Shown here in pieces: positions 1 to 9,800 of a stretch of DNA of 64,000 bases. The translations under genes and the position numbers were made by a program. Source of the DNA: Mesorhabditis belari (lineage: Eukaryota; Nematoda; Chromadorea; Rhabditida; Rhabditidae); the NCBI GenBank assembly GCA_958450365.1, contig CAUEEP010000755.1:1013501-1077500 (forward strand). Reading direction: 5' to 3'. Under the pieces are notes generated by a model that saw nothing but the letters and a program-made list of their open reading frames with translations, made no database searches and was not told where the DNA came from. How positions within the stretch are numbered: the first letter of the stretch is position 1; each line of letters starts with the position of its first letter.

Positions 1-398
1 TAGGCATGTTTTTATGTATATCACTTTCAATTTTACGGGTTACTAACGTTCGGTTGTTCGATGTCTTATTCTAATAAATTTTTCATACAAATTCTAGCAA
101 CTCTTGACTAGTTCTGTCTGTGCTTTACTTGGTGACCAATTTATGAGAGAAAATGTGAAAAGCTGAAAGGTTTTGCTTTTCCAATATTGTTTTAAATCCA
201 TGACAAAAGATAAGCTTGAAAATTGAACCCTTTGCAATGAACGCGACCCTGCAATCGTAAAGTGTTCAACGGCGGAATCATCGTTTCATTTTGCTCCAAC
301 ATTTCAGAACCATTCCTTCCACTTTTCCACGTAATTGTCGTGTGTTCATTTTGTTCATTCTAGTCTAATTTTTCTATTTACAGGGCCACGACGCACGA
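1..398. other. Upstream region of taf12 copy 1
   Basis: AT-rich sequence with no convincing coding exon. It ends in a polypyrimidine stretch and a TTTACAG 3' splice site about 15 bases before the ATG at 399. That layout fits spliced-leader trans-splicing or the last intron of a 5' UTR. Nothing else is recognised here. Confidence 0.5.
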
Positions 399-1328
399 AT
401 GCACAACATGAATCAGCAACCTCATCCTGGAATGCCTCAACACCAGCAAAGTCCATTGATGTCGGCACTTGGTGGACCGCAAGGAGGAATGGACGGGAAT
501 CAGTCATCGCAAGGACCTCCTGGTATGCAAGAAGGAAACTTCATCGGCGGTGGGATGAGACCAATGCAACCCGGCGGAGGACCAATGCGAGGACCCGTCG
601 GTGGACCTGGGCCAATCCGACAACAGCCAATGATGCAAATGCAAGGACGATTGCCTCCGTATATGCAGAATCAGGGACCGCCACAGAGACCCGGCTACTC
701 TGGCCCTCCACCGCCACATCAGGGCCCACAAGGATCGCCGATGCCAATCATTCCGGGCAGAATTGTGCAGCAACCAGGACCACTTCGACAACAGCCGTAT
801 CCTGTGCAAAGACCTGGAATGCCGATGTCTTCGATTCCACAACCGCAGCATCTTGTACCCAGGCAAATCACTGGTCCACCACCAAATATGCCGACGGGGT
901 CTCTGCAACCAGGGGCGCCAATGCCAAGAGGTGCATCTCCAGCACCACCACGGCCTCAAGCATTTCAACCGCCTGTCGCCAACCCACCCCCATCTGCGAT
1001 GCCCCAAGTACTTGATGGAAAAGCGGCTCTCATCGACAAGTCGCGATTGGACAAAATCGTACAAGAAATCGATCCACGGTTGGTGCTAGATGATGCCGTG
1101 AAAGAAGCGCTAATCGAGATGAGTGACGAGTTTGTGAGTGATCTCATAGAAAAAGTTTGTGTGCTAGCTCAACACCGTGGAAAGGTCTCCGTTGCGAGTG
1201 GTGACAACAATCATCGGCTTGAAGTGAGAGATGCGGAATTCGTGTTGAACACCGTTTACAAGATGCCTCATCCACCGCGAGCCGCTGTTCACGTTTTTGG
1301 GAGCCGCAGCACCAGCGAAAGCCGATGA
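399..1328 (+). CDS. taf-12: TAF12-like TFIID subunit, copy 1 (3' frameshift)
   Basis: Histone-fold subunit of the general transcription factor TFIID, nuclear; TAF12 pairs with TAF4. Residues 1-205 are rich in Pro, Gln, Gly and Met and predicted disordered. Residues about 211-290 match the TAF12 histone fold: KSRLDKIVQEIDPRLVLDD, then a long helix (EALIEMSDEFVSDLIEKVC), then LEVRDAEFVLNTVYKMP. The single-exon ORF starts just after a TTTACAG splice site. The open frame stops at 1328 with a tail unlike copy 2. The next frame continues from about 1295 to TAA 1393-1395 and encodes PPATYAHQARLQL, matching PPASYAQQARAQL of copy 2. One extra T in the T-run near 1293-1297 would explain this, so it is a sequence error or a real C-terminal frameshift. 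The histone fold itself is intact. Confidence 0.85.
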   Translation: MHNMNQQPHPGMPQHQQSPLMSALGGPQGGMDGNQSSQGPPGMQEGNFIGGGMRPMQPGGGPMRGPVGGPGPIRQQPMMQMQGRLPPYMQNQGPPQRPGYSGPPPPHQGPQGSPMPIIPGRIVQQPGPLRQQPYPVQRPGMPMSSIPQPQHLVPRQITGPPPNMPTGSLQPGAPMPRGASPAPPRPQAFQPPVANPPPSAMPQVLDGKAALIDKSRLDKIVQEIDPRLVLDDAVKEALIEMSDEFVSDLIEKVCVLAQHRGKVSVASGDNNHRLEVRDAEFVLNTVYKMPHPPRAAVHVFGSRSTSESR

Positions 1329-1564
1329 TAAACCTCCAGCCACCTATGCGCACCAGGCTCGACTTCAGCTAATACGAAAAAGTTTAAAAAAATAATTCAT
1401 GTTTAGTTGTTGATTGTAACTTTACCATTTTTATGTAAAGCGGGTGTGACTTTGTATCTCATTATTGTAAATTGATTTATCTGAGGCCTATTTTTTCAGC
1501 AATTTTTCACTTCTCTAATTTAGACTTATTTACCTTGTTGCAATAATAAAAGTGTTTAGCCATT

Positions 1565-3957
1565 ATGGAACAAGTTAGTTCCCGTGTCGAGGGTGAGCAT
1601 GTCGAAAAGATGTCTGCTCCTGCGGATTCAATTGGAAAGGTAAATTTTAAGCACAGTGTCAAATTCTAGCCGGGATCCAGCAATTCTATTAATTTTAGAC
1701 CTCCCAACAAGCTTTGGCATCTACAGATGTGATCGAGACGGTGACTGCGAGTGCCAAACCGGAACAAACGATGCCAGCGGAATCCCAGAAACAGGACAAT
1801 CCTTTTGATGTCGCTAAAGAAGTGAGTCTTAAACTGCTACAATTACATACAACAACATCCACATCGCGTCGTCCAATCATTCATGCTATTTGTTTTAGAC
1901 CATTGACGACCTTGTCACCGCGACGGAACAATCGACAATAATTAATGATGGAGATCACAAAGAGATTGAAGATCCGTTAGTATTCTTAAATTGTGGTCAC
2001 CAATTATTATCAACTTTAGGAAGCTTGATCAAAGTTTTGAGACAGCGATCTCGAGCCACTCTGTCAACACGGCCATCCTCAACGAGAATGTCTTGGATCA
2101 TTCCGGTATGTCGAAGGATTCTGTGGGAACGGCAATTCTCAACGAGAATGTCTTGGATGGTTCCGGTATGTCGAAGGATTCTGTGGAAACGGCAATTCTC
2201 AACGATGCGGCCAAGGCTGCTTTGCGAGAGGAGTCCCAAGATGTGACGCAATCATCTGTAGCTGAGGACGAGCTGAATTCTTCTAAAGCTGAGGTTTTAG
2301 TTGCAATACCTTATACTCTAAAGTCTAAATTTTAGAAGCCGATAGTTGACATGCCGAGAACTGATAGAACTGCAGCTGGTCAAGATGTGGATACGATTAC
2401 TGCTTCTAAGGAAGAAATCGATGATTTAACAAAGTATTTGCTAAAATAACTTTTGCACATTTCCACTGTTTTAGATTAATGGCCGAAGCATCTTTTGAAA
2501 CTCCAAGCGCGACTTCAAATGAAGGCGCGAAGCACATTCATTTTGAAGTGACGCTCTTGTAGCTTCAATGAAACAAAAATTTGTTTAGACTAAGAAGATC
2601 TCATTTGGTGAGGTTCCATTAAGAATTGTGCTGCAAAAGGTGAATGGTGCGTGCCCACTTCTTGCGATTGTCAATGCTTTGGCTCTTAAAGGTAATTTGT
2701 GAGCCGATTATGTAAAACAACGAGCGTTTAGGTCAAATTACGCTTCGTGACGTTCCTCATGTTTCACTTGCTGAGCTCAACGAGATTGTTGGCGACTGTC
2801 TACTTAGGTTTGATATTTTTCGGAGTTCCATAATAATTCTCTTTCAGACTCAAACCTGAGCTGCCTGTTAATGAAGAAGGCAATTATAACAAGGTAGGGG
2901 TTTTTGAGTTTAAAACAAACTATGGTATATTTTAGGCGTTGACTGATGTGATCAATTTGATTCCGACTCTTAACGAAGGCCTGACAATCAACGTGCATTT
3001 TCGCAGTCCACATGTAAGTTATTAGCTTAATTCATTGACATGAAATTTTAGGATTTCGAATTCACACCAGCTTTGTCATTGTTCGACTTGGTGGGCCTCA
3101 ATCTTGTTCATGGATGGCTGCCCGACCCACAACTTCAGGAACTTTGTGAGTTACTTTATTAATCCAATTAACATAACACGTGTTAAGGCGCTCTTCTTGG
3201 ATCAATGAGCTATACGCAAGCTCAAATCAAAATGATCGAGAAAGAAGGCGACACTGACGGACTGATCATCGGAGAATTTTTGAACACGACTGCCAATCAG
3301 CTCACTTATTATGGTGAGTTGGCTCTTATTTGTGTTATGTTTTTGTCATTTAGGTATCTTGGCATTAACCGAAACGCTTAAAGATGGAGAAGTTGCCGTG
3401 CTTTTCAGAAACAATCATTACTCGACTATTTACAAGCGTCGGGTAACTTTTTAACACTTTTAATGTTTTAGGACAGTTTTAGGACGAAATCTTTTCCCTG
3501 TGCACTGACTCCGGATTTAAAAATACCCCAAATGTGGTTTGGGAAACCTTGTGTGTCGATGGCGATTCTTATTTTGTTAATAGCAATTTCAAGTAATGAT
3601 TTGCAAAATTATTTTTATTAGACGTTTTTAGGACCAGTGCCTCGACTCCTGTAGATCATCAAGACGATGCGCATCAAGTGTATGAACATCAAACGGACGA
3701 GCAAATAGCCCAATCGATCCAGGATCAAGAATTGGCCCAACAACTCCACGATCATGAGCTAGCAGTCCAGAAGAAACGTCAAGAATCGGCCCGTCGTCAA
3801 CAGGCGCAACCTCAAGGCGCAGTCCCACAGCCAGCGCCAGAACCTGCCTATCAAGTGGAACACCCTGAACTTCCTCGTCCAAAGTCTAAAGTACGTAATG
3901 TTATTGTTACCAATATATTAATAATGCTTTATTTAGTCTGTTTGCTCCATCATGTAA
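1565..3957 (+). CDS. MINDY-1/2-like K48-specific deubiquitinase
   Basis: Sixteen exons give about 570 residues: 1565-1639, 1699-1821, 1899-1975, 2020-2293, 2336-2433, 2475-2547, 2589-2691, 2732-2807, 2848-2893, 2936-3013, 3052-3145, 3188-3313, 3354-3442, 3483-3592, 3632-3890, 3937-3957. The MINDY (FAM63) catalytic domain begins in exon 7. QKVNGACPLLAIVNAL carries the oxyanion Gln and nucleophilic Cys with the family spacing; FRNNHYSTIYKR carries the catalytic His. DFEFTPALSLFDLVGLNLVHGW and LIIGEFLNTTANQLTYYG are also family signatures. The family cleaves K48-linked polyubiquitin. Exon 15 encodes two MIU-like ubiquitin-binding helices (DEQIAQSIQ; DQELAQQLHDHELA). The short last exon ends in Cys-Ser-Ile-Met, a CaaX prenylation signal behind a basic PRPKSK stretch. 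The acidic N-terminus holds near-identical repeats in exon 4. It starts about 170 bp after taf12 copy 1, a possible operon. Splicing is my own reading. Confidence 0.88.
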
Positions 3958-4629
3958 CGTCTTCGCAGGAACAAGAAGCTTCCCAAATGCAATCAATATA
4001 CACCTATTGTAAATTTGTACATTTTCTTGTGAATATTTCATACATTTAGCATTATCGTTTAGCTTGTGATTTTTAGCTTTATTGTTTGCCGGTGCCTGTA
4101 AGTTTTGATCTGCCTGTGATTTTCATTAAATTTGCCTTTGAATTCTGTGTGATGCATTGCTGGGAAACATTTTGTTTGTTTGAGATAAAGATGAAACATT
4201 TGTATTTCATCTTTTGTGGATCTTTTGTATTCTCTTGACGCAGAGTGAAATGTCTTTCGAAAGGGAAAAGAAACGTTGGAAATATTGGGAAATACCTAGC
4301 GTGATAAGGCGTCACGTCATTTGGCTGATCGAAAATGTCACTAAAGATTGTCAGTCAGATTTTTTTGATTGCTTCAATGAATAGTTTATTGAAAGGTTAA
4401 AATTTTACCAGAATTCGATATTCATTGGTCAATTTTTCTTGTGTCGTACCAAAAAAATTTAATTGATTTACTTTATATTTGATTTTATGATTTTAACGAA
4501 CAAGCAATAATTTATTGGTTTAAAATATCGAGCCAGCGTTTTTAAACTCCGGTTTTTCTGGGTTCTTGTTTTGTACTTAACCCTGGATTGGCATTTATCT
4601 GCCAGAGCTCTCAGTTTTTGCTTTCAGAA
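3958..4629. other. Intergenic, MINDY to makorin
   Basis: AT-rich spacer with no supported exon on either strand. It ends in TTTTTGCTTTCAG three bases before the makorin ATG, a typical trans-splice acceptor. Confidence 0.5.
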
Positions 4630-6535
4630 ATGGCCACCGAGAAACCGCTTTGCAAATATTTTGCCAACGGAGTCTGCTCAAAAGGAGAAAGGTACAATTT
4701 ACGAAAAATACTCAATTGTTAGTTGTGTTTTACTTTCAGATGCAAAAATAGCCACGACAGAAATGTTCCAACGAATGATGTGTGTCGCTACTACAGAGCT
4801 GGAAGGTAAATATAAAAAGTTTGCTCTATAGATTAAGTTGCTTTAGTTGCTCGTATGGAAGAGAATGTCGATATGATCACATCAAACCGAAGAGTCAACT
4901 ACAGTCAAATGTTAGAACAAGGTTTGCAATTTGCTTGTTATACCAATTTATAAAGCTTTTAGTTCAAACTTTGCCGGCACTTCTGGATCACATAGGAGAG
5001 TTGAAGGTAAAACTTCTGAACTTTAGAGGAAAAATAATCTATTGTTTAGGTGGAAATCGCGCTCCAAAACCCATACAATTGGATGCCTTTCTTCCAGCTG
5101 AAACATCGTTTAACGTCAATGCGCCAGCTTTTGTCCCTTCATGGCTGAAAGAAGCTCGTAAGTTGTCTAGTAGTCTCTGGCATTTTAAAAGGGATTGTTT
5201 TAACATGAAGAGCTTTTTCTGCTGGATGATATTAAAAACTTGAATGGTTTAGTAGAAGTCAAAGTAATTTAAAAGTTTAGCGTCAAACTACGCAAGTGCC
5301 GCCGGTTCAGTGCCCACGCCCAAATTGAGACCTCTTTGCCCATATTTCGAGATTGGTGACTGTCCAAAGTCTGAGGAGGAGTGAGTTTATCAATTTTTAA
5401 CTCAATTATCAATGTTTAGCTGTGAATTTGTGCACGGAATACTTTGCGAGACATGTTTCAAGGCGTGTTTACATCCAGATGATCCTGAACAACAACAACA
5501 TCATCGTGCGGTTGGATTATTTTTGCAATTTCTTGAAAATTAAGCTGACATCAAAGTATTATTAACAATTATGCGTTTAGGAATGCGTGAAACAACACGA
5601 GATGAACTGTGAAATGGCCTTCATCGAACAGCGAAGTTCGGATAAACGCTGTGGTGTTTGCCTGGAAGCAATTTATGAAAAGGTTTTTAATATTTAGGTT
5701 ATGTAGCTAGGATAGAGTTTAGAATCTCCGTTTTGGTATCCTTGAAGGCTGCACACATTGCTTCTGTTTGAAGTGTATCAGAAATTGGCGAAAGCAGCAG
5801 GAATTTGAGACCGATGTGATCAGGTAATACGCTTTTAAAATTAAATCAAATTCATGAAATTATTTATGGTAAAAAGTACTTTTATTTTTAGATCTTGTCC
5901 GGAGTGTCGTGTTCATTCGAATTTTGTTATTCCATCGGTTGTTTGGCTTGAAGAACCCGAGGAGAAAAAAGTTCGTCAGTATGTAATTCTTTTTACAACC
6001 ACCTTTAGGTGATGCTTGATGCTTACAAGGAGAACACGGCAAAGAAAATTTGCCGTTATTATCAGGTTTGGAACAACTGTTATGTATCTACCTACTTTTT
6101 CTAAGGGCTCACAAACGGGTGATGGGGATGGTTGTCCGTTTGGGAACAAATGCTGGTATCGTCATCAGTTGCCTGACGGTTCGATTGATCCTGGAAAAGA
6201 GCCTGGGTGAGTTTTATTTGGATGAATTAACGCCTTAACCAAAACAATATCAAATTTTTGTATCTATGGCCCAATTTTTAATGAATAGAGCATTAAAAAG
6301 TGAACTTTTTACAACAAATACGATAATCTAATTTGATCTTCAAATTTTTAATGAACATTATCTGTACAAAACATATATTCTTTTTAGTTCTCGTCGACTT
6401 CCGCGTCTCTCGCAATTCATCTTTGCCAACGACGATGATGACGATGCTGACTTTGGTGATCACTACGAGGAACTGACTCGTCTCCTTCGCAATCTGCTCA
6501 ATCAAGGACTGCTCAATGAAACGGATTTCGAATAA
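4630..6535 (+). CDS. lep-2: Makorin, RING E3 ubiquitin ligase
   Basis: Thirteen exons (4630-4691, 4740-4805, 4847-4921, 4963-5006, 5050-5157, 5281-5380, 5420-5510, 5581-5682, 5723-5823, 5892-5970, 6009-6065, 6106-6206, 6388-6535) give about 377 residues with the makorin layout. First come two N-terminal CCCH zinc fingers (CKYFANGVCSKGERCKNSH; CRYYRAGSCSYGRECRYDH). A third CCCH finger, CPYFEIGDCPKSEEDCEFVH, follows. Next is the makorin Cys/His segment (LCETCFKACLHPDD...KQHEMNC), and then a C3HC4 RING (CGVCLE...CTHCFCLKCIRNW...CPECR). A final CCCH finger (CRYYQ...CPFGNKCWYRH) and an acidic tail end the protein. Makorins are RNA-binding E3 ligases; lep-2 is the C. elegans member, acting in the LIN-28/let-7 timing pathway. 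Exon 12 uses a CTAAG acceptor and exon 10 a weak GTTCGT donor, chosen because they preserve the conserved reading. Confidence 0.93.
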
Positions 6536-6611
6536 GTCTCCTTTTCTTATTGATTAGACTTTTAATTGAGTCTCTATTCTGCTTACATTTACGGTTATTT
6601 TATAGAAGCAA

Positions 6612-6676
6612 GTACAGTCAATTCTTTAAGTATGTAACGCTAAAAGTTTTAAATCATACTGCGTATTGACTGTACT
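6612..6676. repeat. Short inverted repeat after makorin
   Basis: GTACAGTCAAT at the left and ATTGACTGTAC at the right form arms of a roughly 65-bp palindromic element, with further pairing (AGTATG/CATACT) inward. It lies between the convergent 3' ends of makorin and ENPP and could be a small MITE or a stem-loop in the 3' UTR. Confidence 0.5.
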
Positions 6677-6863
6677 CTAAATTAGGCAAGAGCCATATAT
6701 TTTGCCCATCCATGTAATACTTTGTTTATTTGTAATACCATGAATTTGTTAGCCTTGTTGAATGTTTGGTTCTAATCGATTTTGCGTTAATCTGTGATCA
6801 TTTGAAATTGTTGGCAGTTGCGGAAGTAACGATATTTTTTTAATGTTATAAAAACGTTTCCTT

Positions 6864-9800
6864 TTACCAAAGCATTGTATTAATGTAGATTTTCTTTTGA
6901 ATTGAACTTTCGTAGCTGCTTTTTGAGTGGTCTTTGAAAAACCGAAGGGCGGAGAGGATTTCGATGTCGCGAAGACGAGCCGTGTACTCGAGAAGTAGTT
7001 GGTGATCGGGCTAGGGTTGGAGTAAAGTTTGCCATAGAAGAAAATAATATTTGTTGCAGAAAACCCGTAGCTACTGGATAAGTATTGTCAGTCTAGGTTT
7101 AAAATGAAGTATACCAAGAAACTATTTTCTTTTGTCTCTTTCAGAATATTCTCACTAATTGATTGAAGTCCTCAAATGGATATGGTGCCAAGAAAGCGAG
7201 CGTTTTTGTGAGTTCATCATTTGCACAAGTAAATCCGTCCCATTCACCATCGCAACGAATGAAAATGCGAAAGAAATACGTGTCCACGGGACTGAAAATG
7301 ATTTCAAAAAAAGCATTTGCTTAGCGCTTACCCATCTCGTTCTTTCAGTAATCCGGTAATGATCAAAAGTCGATTGAATCGTTCAATGTAACTTTTTGTT
7401 TCTTTTTGTAGAGCTCTCCAGAATGTGTTCAAGAATTGAGGATCGGCCGGGAAAAGGAGCGATTTTTGAGAGCTTAAGCCTAAAGGTTGTGGAAAATTAC
7501 TGTATCTCGAAGAATTTTAGGAAGGATTCCCTATTTAGCCTAACTCTTTGGCAAATTGTCTCTACTAGCACTCACCATCACCGACAGCTAATATTCCTTG
7601 TCCATCACCGACCAAATCATTTCCATTCACTTCCATAGATGAGGTAACCATTTCGAGAACGATCTTTTCTAGAATTGTCGTTTATATCTCGAAGAATTTC
7701 TCTAAATACCGTTTCCAGAATCGATCACAAAGGTGTTATCGTTGATTTGATGATGACAAAATTGTTGGGACCCGTCTTGATCCAATGGAAAACGGATTGT
7801 TTCGAGTCCTATACAGGCACTAAAATTTTTGCTTTTTCAGATTTTTTTGAAGAGAAGTGCTTGACTCAAAAAGATTTTATTGTTTTTCAAATTTGCATCA
7901 ACTTGGTGGGGGAAGGGAAAAAGGGATCATCGAATACGAGATAATCTTTTCTCTTTTTCTTTTAGGTTTTCTTTTCTTTTCTTTTCCAAAATAGGTTTTG
8001 AAAAATAATTTCTTAAAACAGAATTCTCTTAAAGAAGTCAACTTCTCAAATCATTTACCTGATTTCCTTGTCATTTTCATATAGTGGATCGATTCGTTTT
8101 ATCGATTCCTTTAATGTGTTCCATAGAGCTCCCTCGGTTCCATTGTTTGGCTTAGGATCTATTTGTAGAATGTCTAAATGTTTTTTTCTGAAGTTAGAAC
8201 GAATATTTTAAAAGCCTACTTGCGAATAGATTATAGTATTCGATGACTTGAAATGCGGGCACCACTTTGGCCCGCTTGAACGCGGGTCCCATCGCGAAGA
8301 AAACGGTGTTCATCTATACAATGAAAACAAAACAACAACAAAAAAGTCATCTTTGGAGAGGTTAAACTCAATTTAACTCAATTTAACTCAATTTAAATCA
8401 ATTTAAATCAATTTAAAGTAATAAATAAACTGTAGGATATTAGAAAGCATTATAGTATACACCCTATAGTCTATTTTCTTTTAAACCTCCGGCAAAATGT
8501 AATCCCATCCGTGATTGCTTCCTAGATTCACTCGCGGCGTTTTTGGATAAGGATAACTGAATAGGTTTTTGAACAAAAAAAGATAACTAACTGAGAGTGA
8601 ACAAAAGTTTAAAACCAAAACAATAACAAGAAAAAAAAAAAAGTGATATGCTAAATTAGAAGTTGAGTTGTTGTTTGTTCTTAATAGAGTGTGTTCTATA
8701 CATTTCGAGTGTCCCCCCCTGTGTCCCCCTTTTGCCCCCCTAAGTGTCCCCCTAAAGTGTCCCCTTTTTTTTCATATCAAATCACAACTTTTTAAATTTT
8801 TCATTGATCATTGAGTTTAAAAAGTTAAAGCACATTTGGAGAGCAAAAAGTTGTGATTTGATATGAAAAAAAATAGGGGGATACTAGGGGGGGACACTTT
8901 AGGGGGACAAAAAGGGGACACTTTAGGGGGACACTCGAAATGTATACTCGCGAGTAATGCGTTTTTTAAAACGCACACTTGGGAAAAAATTACCGTACTT
9001 TTAGCAAAAATTATTGCAAAAAAATGACGCAAAAATGACGAGCCCCTCATTATATACGACACTTTTTAAAGATACTCAGCCGTTTAACTGATTTGGTGGG
9101 AAATTCCCTTCCAAAGTAAAAACTGATTTTTTTTTTTGGAAAACCTGCGCAAAAAAAATTGCTTTTTTATGGGGGTGAGACAAATGCGACCTTTTTTTTG
9201 CGCACCCGGGACATTTGCGCACCTTTTCACCCATTATAACAAGGACTGCCCTAGACCCATATATAATCGTTTTGTTAGATTCCTATTAACGTGTAGTTTT
9301 AAGGGATTGGCGCGAAAGCGGCGTGGTGCACTTTCCAAAGCGTGGATGCGCTAAAAAGTGCGGAAAAAAGCGAAATGTCCGGGTGCGCAAAAAAAAGGTC
9401 GCATTTGTCCCACTCCCGCTTTTTTATATTTTTTTTCGCGCAGGCGCACTTTTTGGAAAAACGCATTACTCGACAATTACTCGAACTATTACTTGAGTAA
9501 AAAATTACTCATGCAAATTTACTCGAGTTATTGCAAATTACTTACTCGCGAGGAACACACTCTAGTTTTTAAAACTGCCTCACAATCCGACTCTTGTCCC
9601 CGGATCGCCGACAACGAGCAAATCGCCAACACGTTTTGATATCGAATAGTGAAATCTAAAAGTAAACTGATCTATTATTGAGTTTTAAAGCTTTAAAGTA
9701 AAGTAAGGAATGGTAAAGAAAGATTAAAATATTAGGAGAGGTAGATTAATAAAATTGAAAAAAATACCTTGGCGGTAAAGTTTCTCGATTGTAGACTCGG

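Noticed and set aside
504..1064. Antisense and alternate-frame ORFs over taf12 copy 1
   Set aside because: They are shadows of the Pro/Gln-rich coding region, with no splice context and no homology.
7159..7944. Three plus-strand ORFs over the ENPP 3' part
   Set aside because: The minus strand encodes conserved ENPP nuclease-like exons with proper splice sites.
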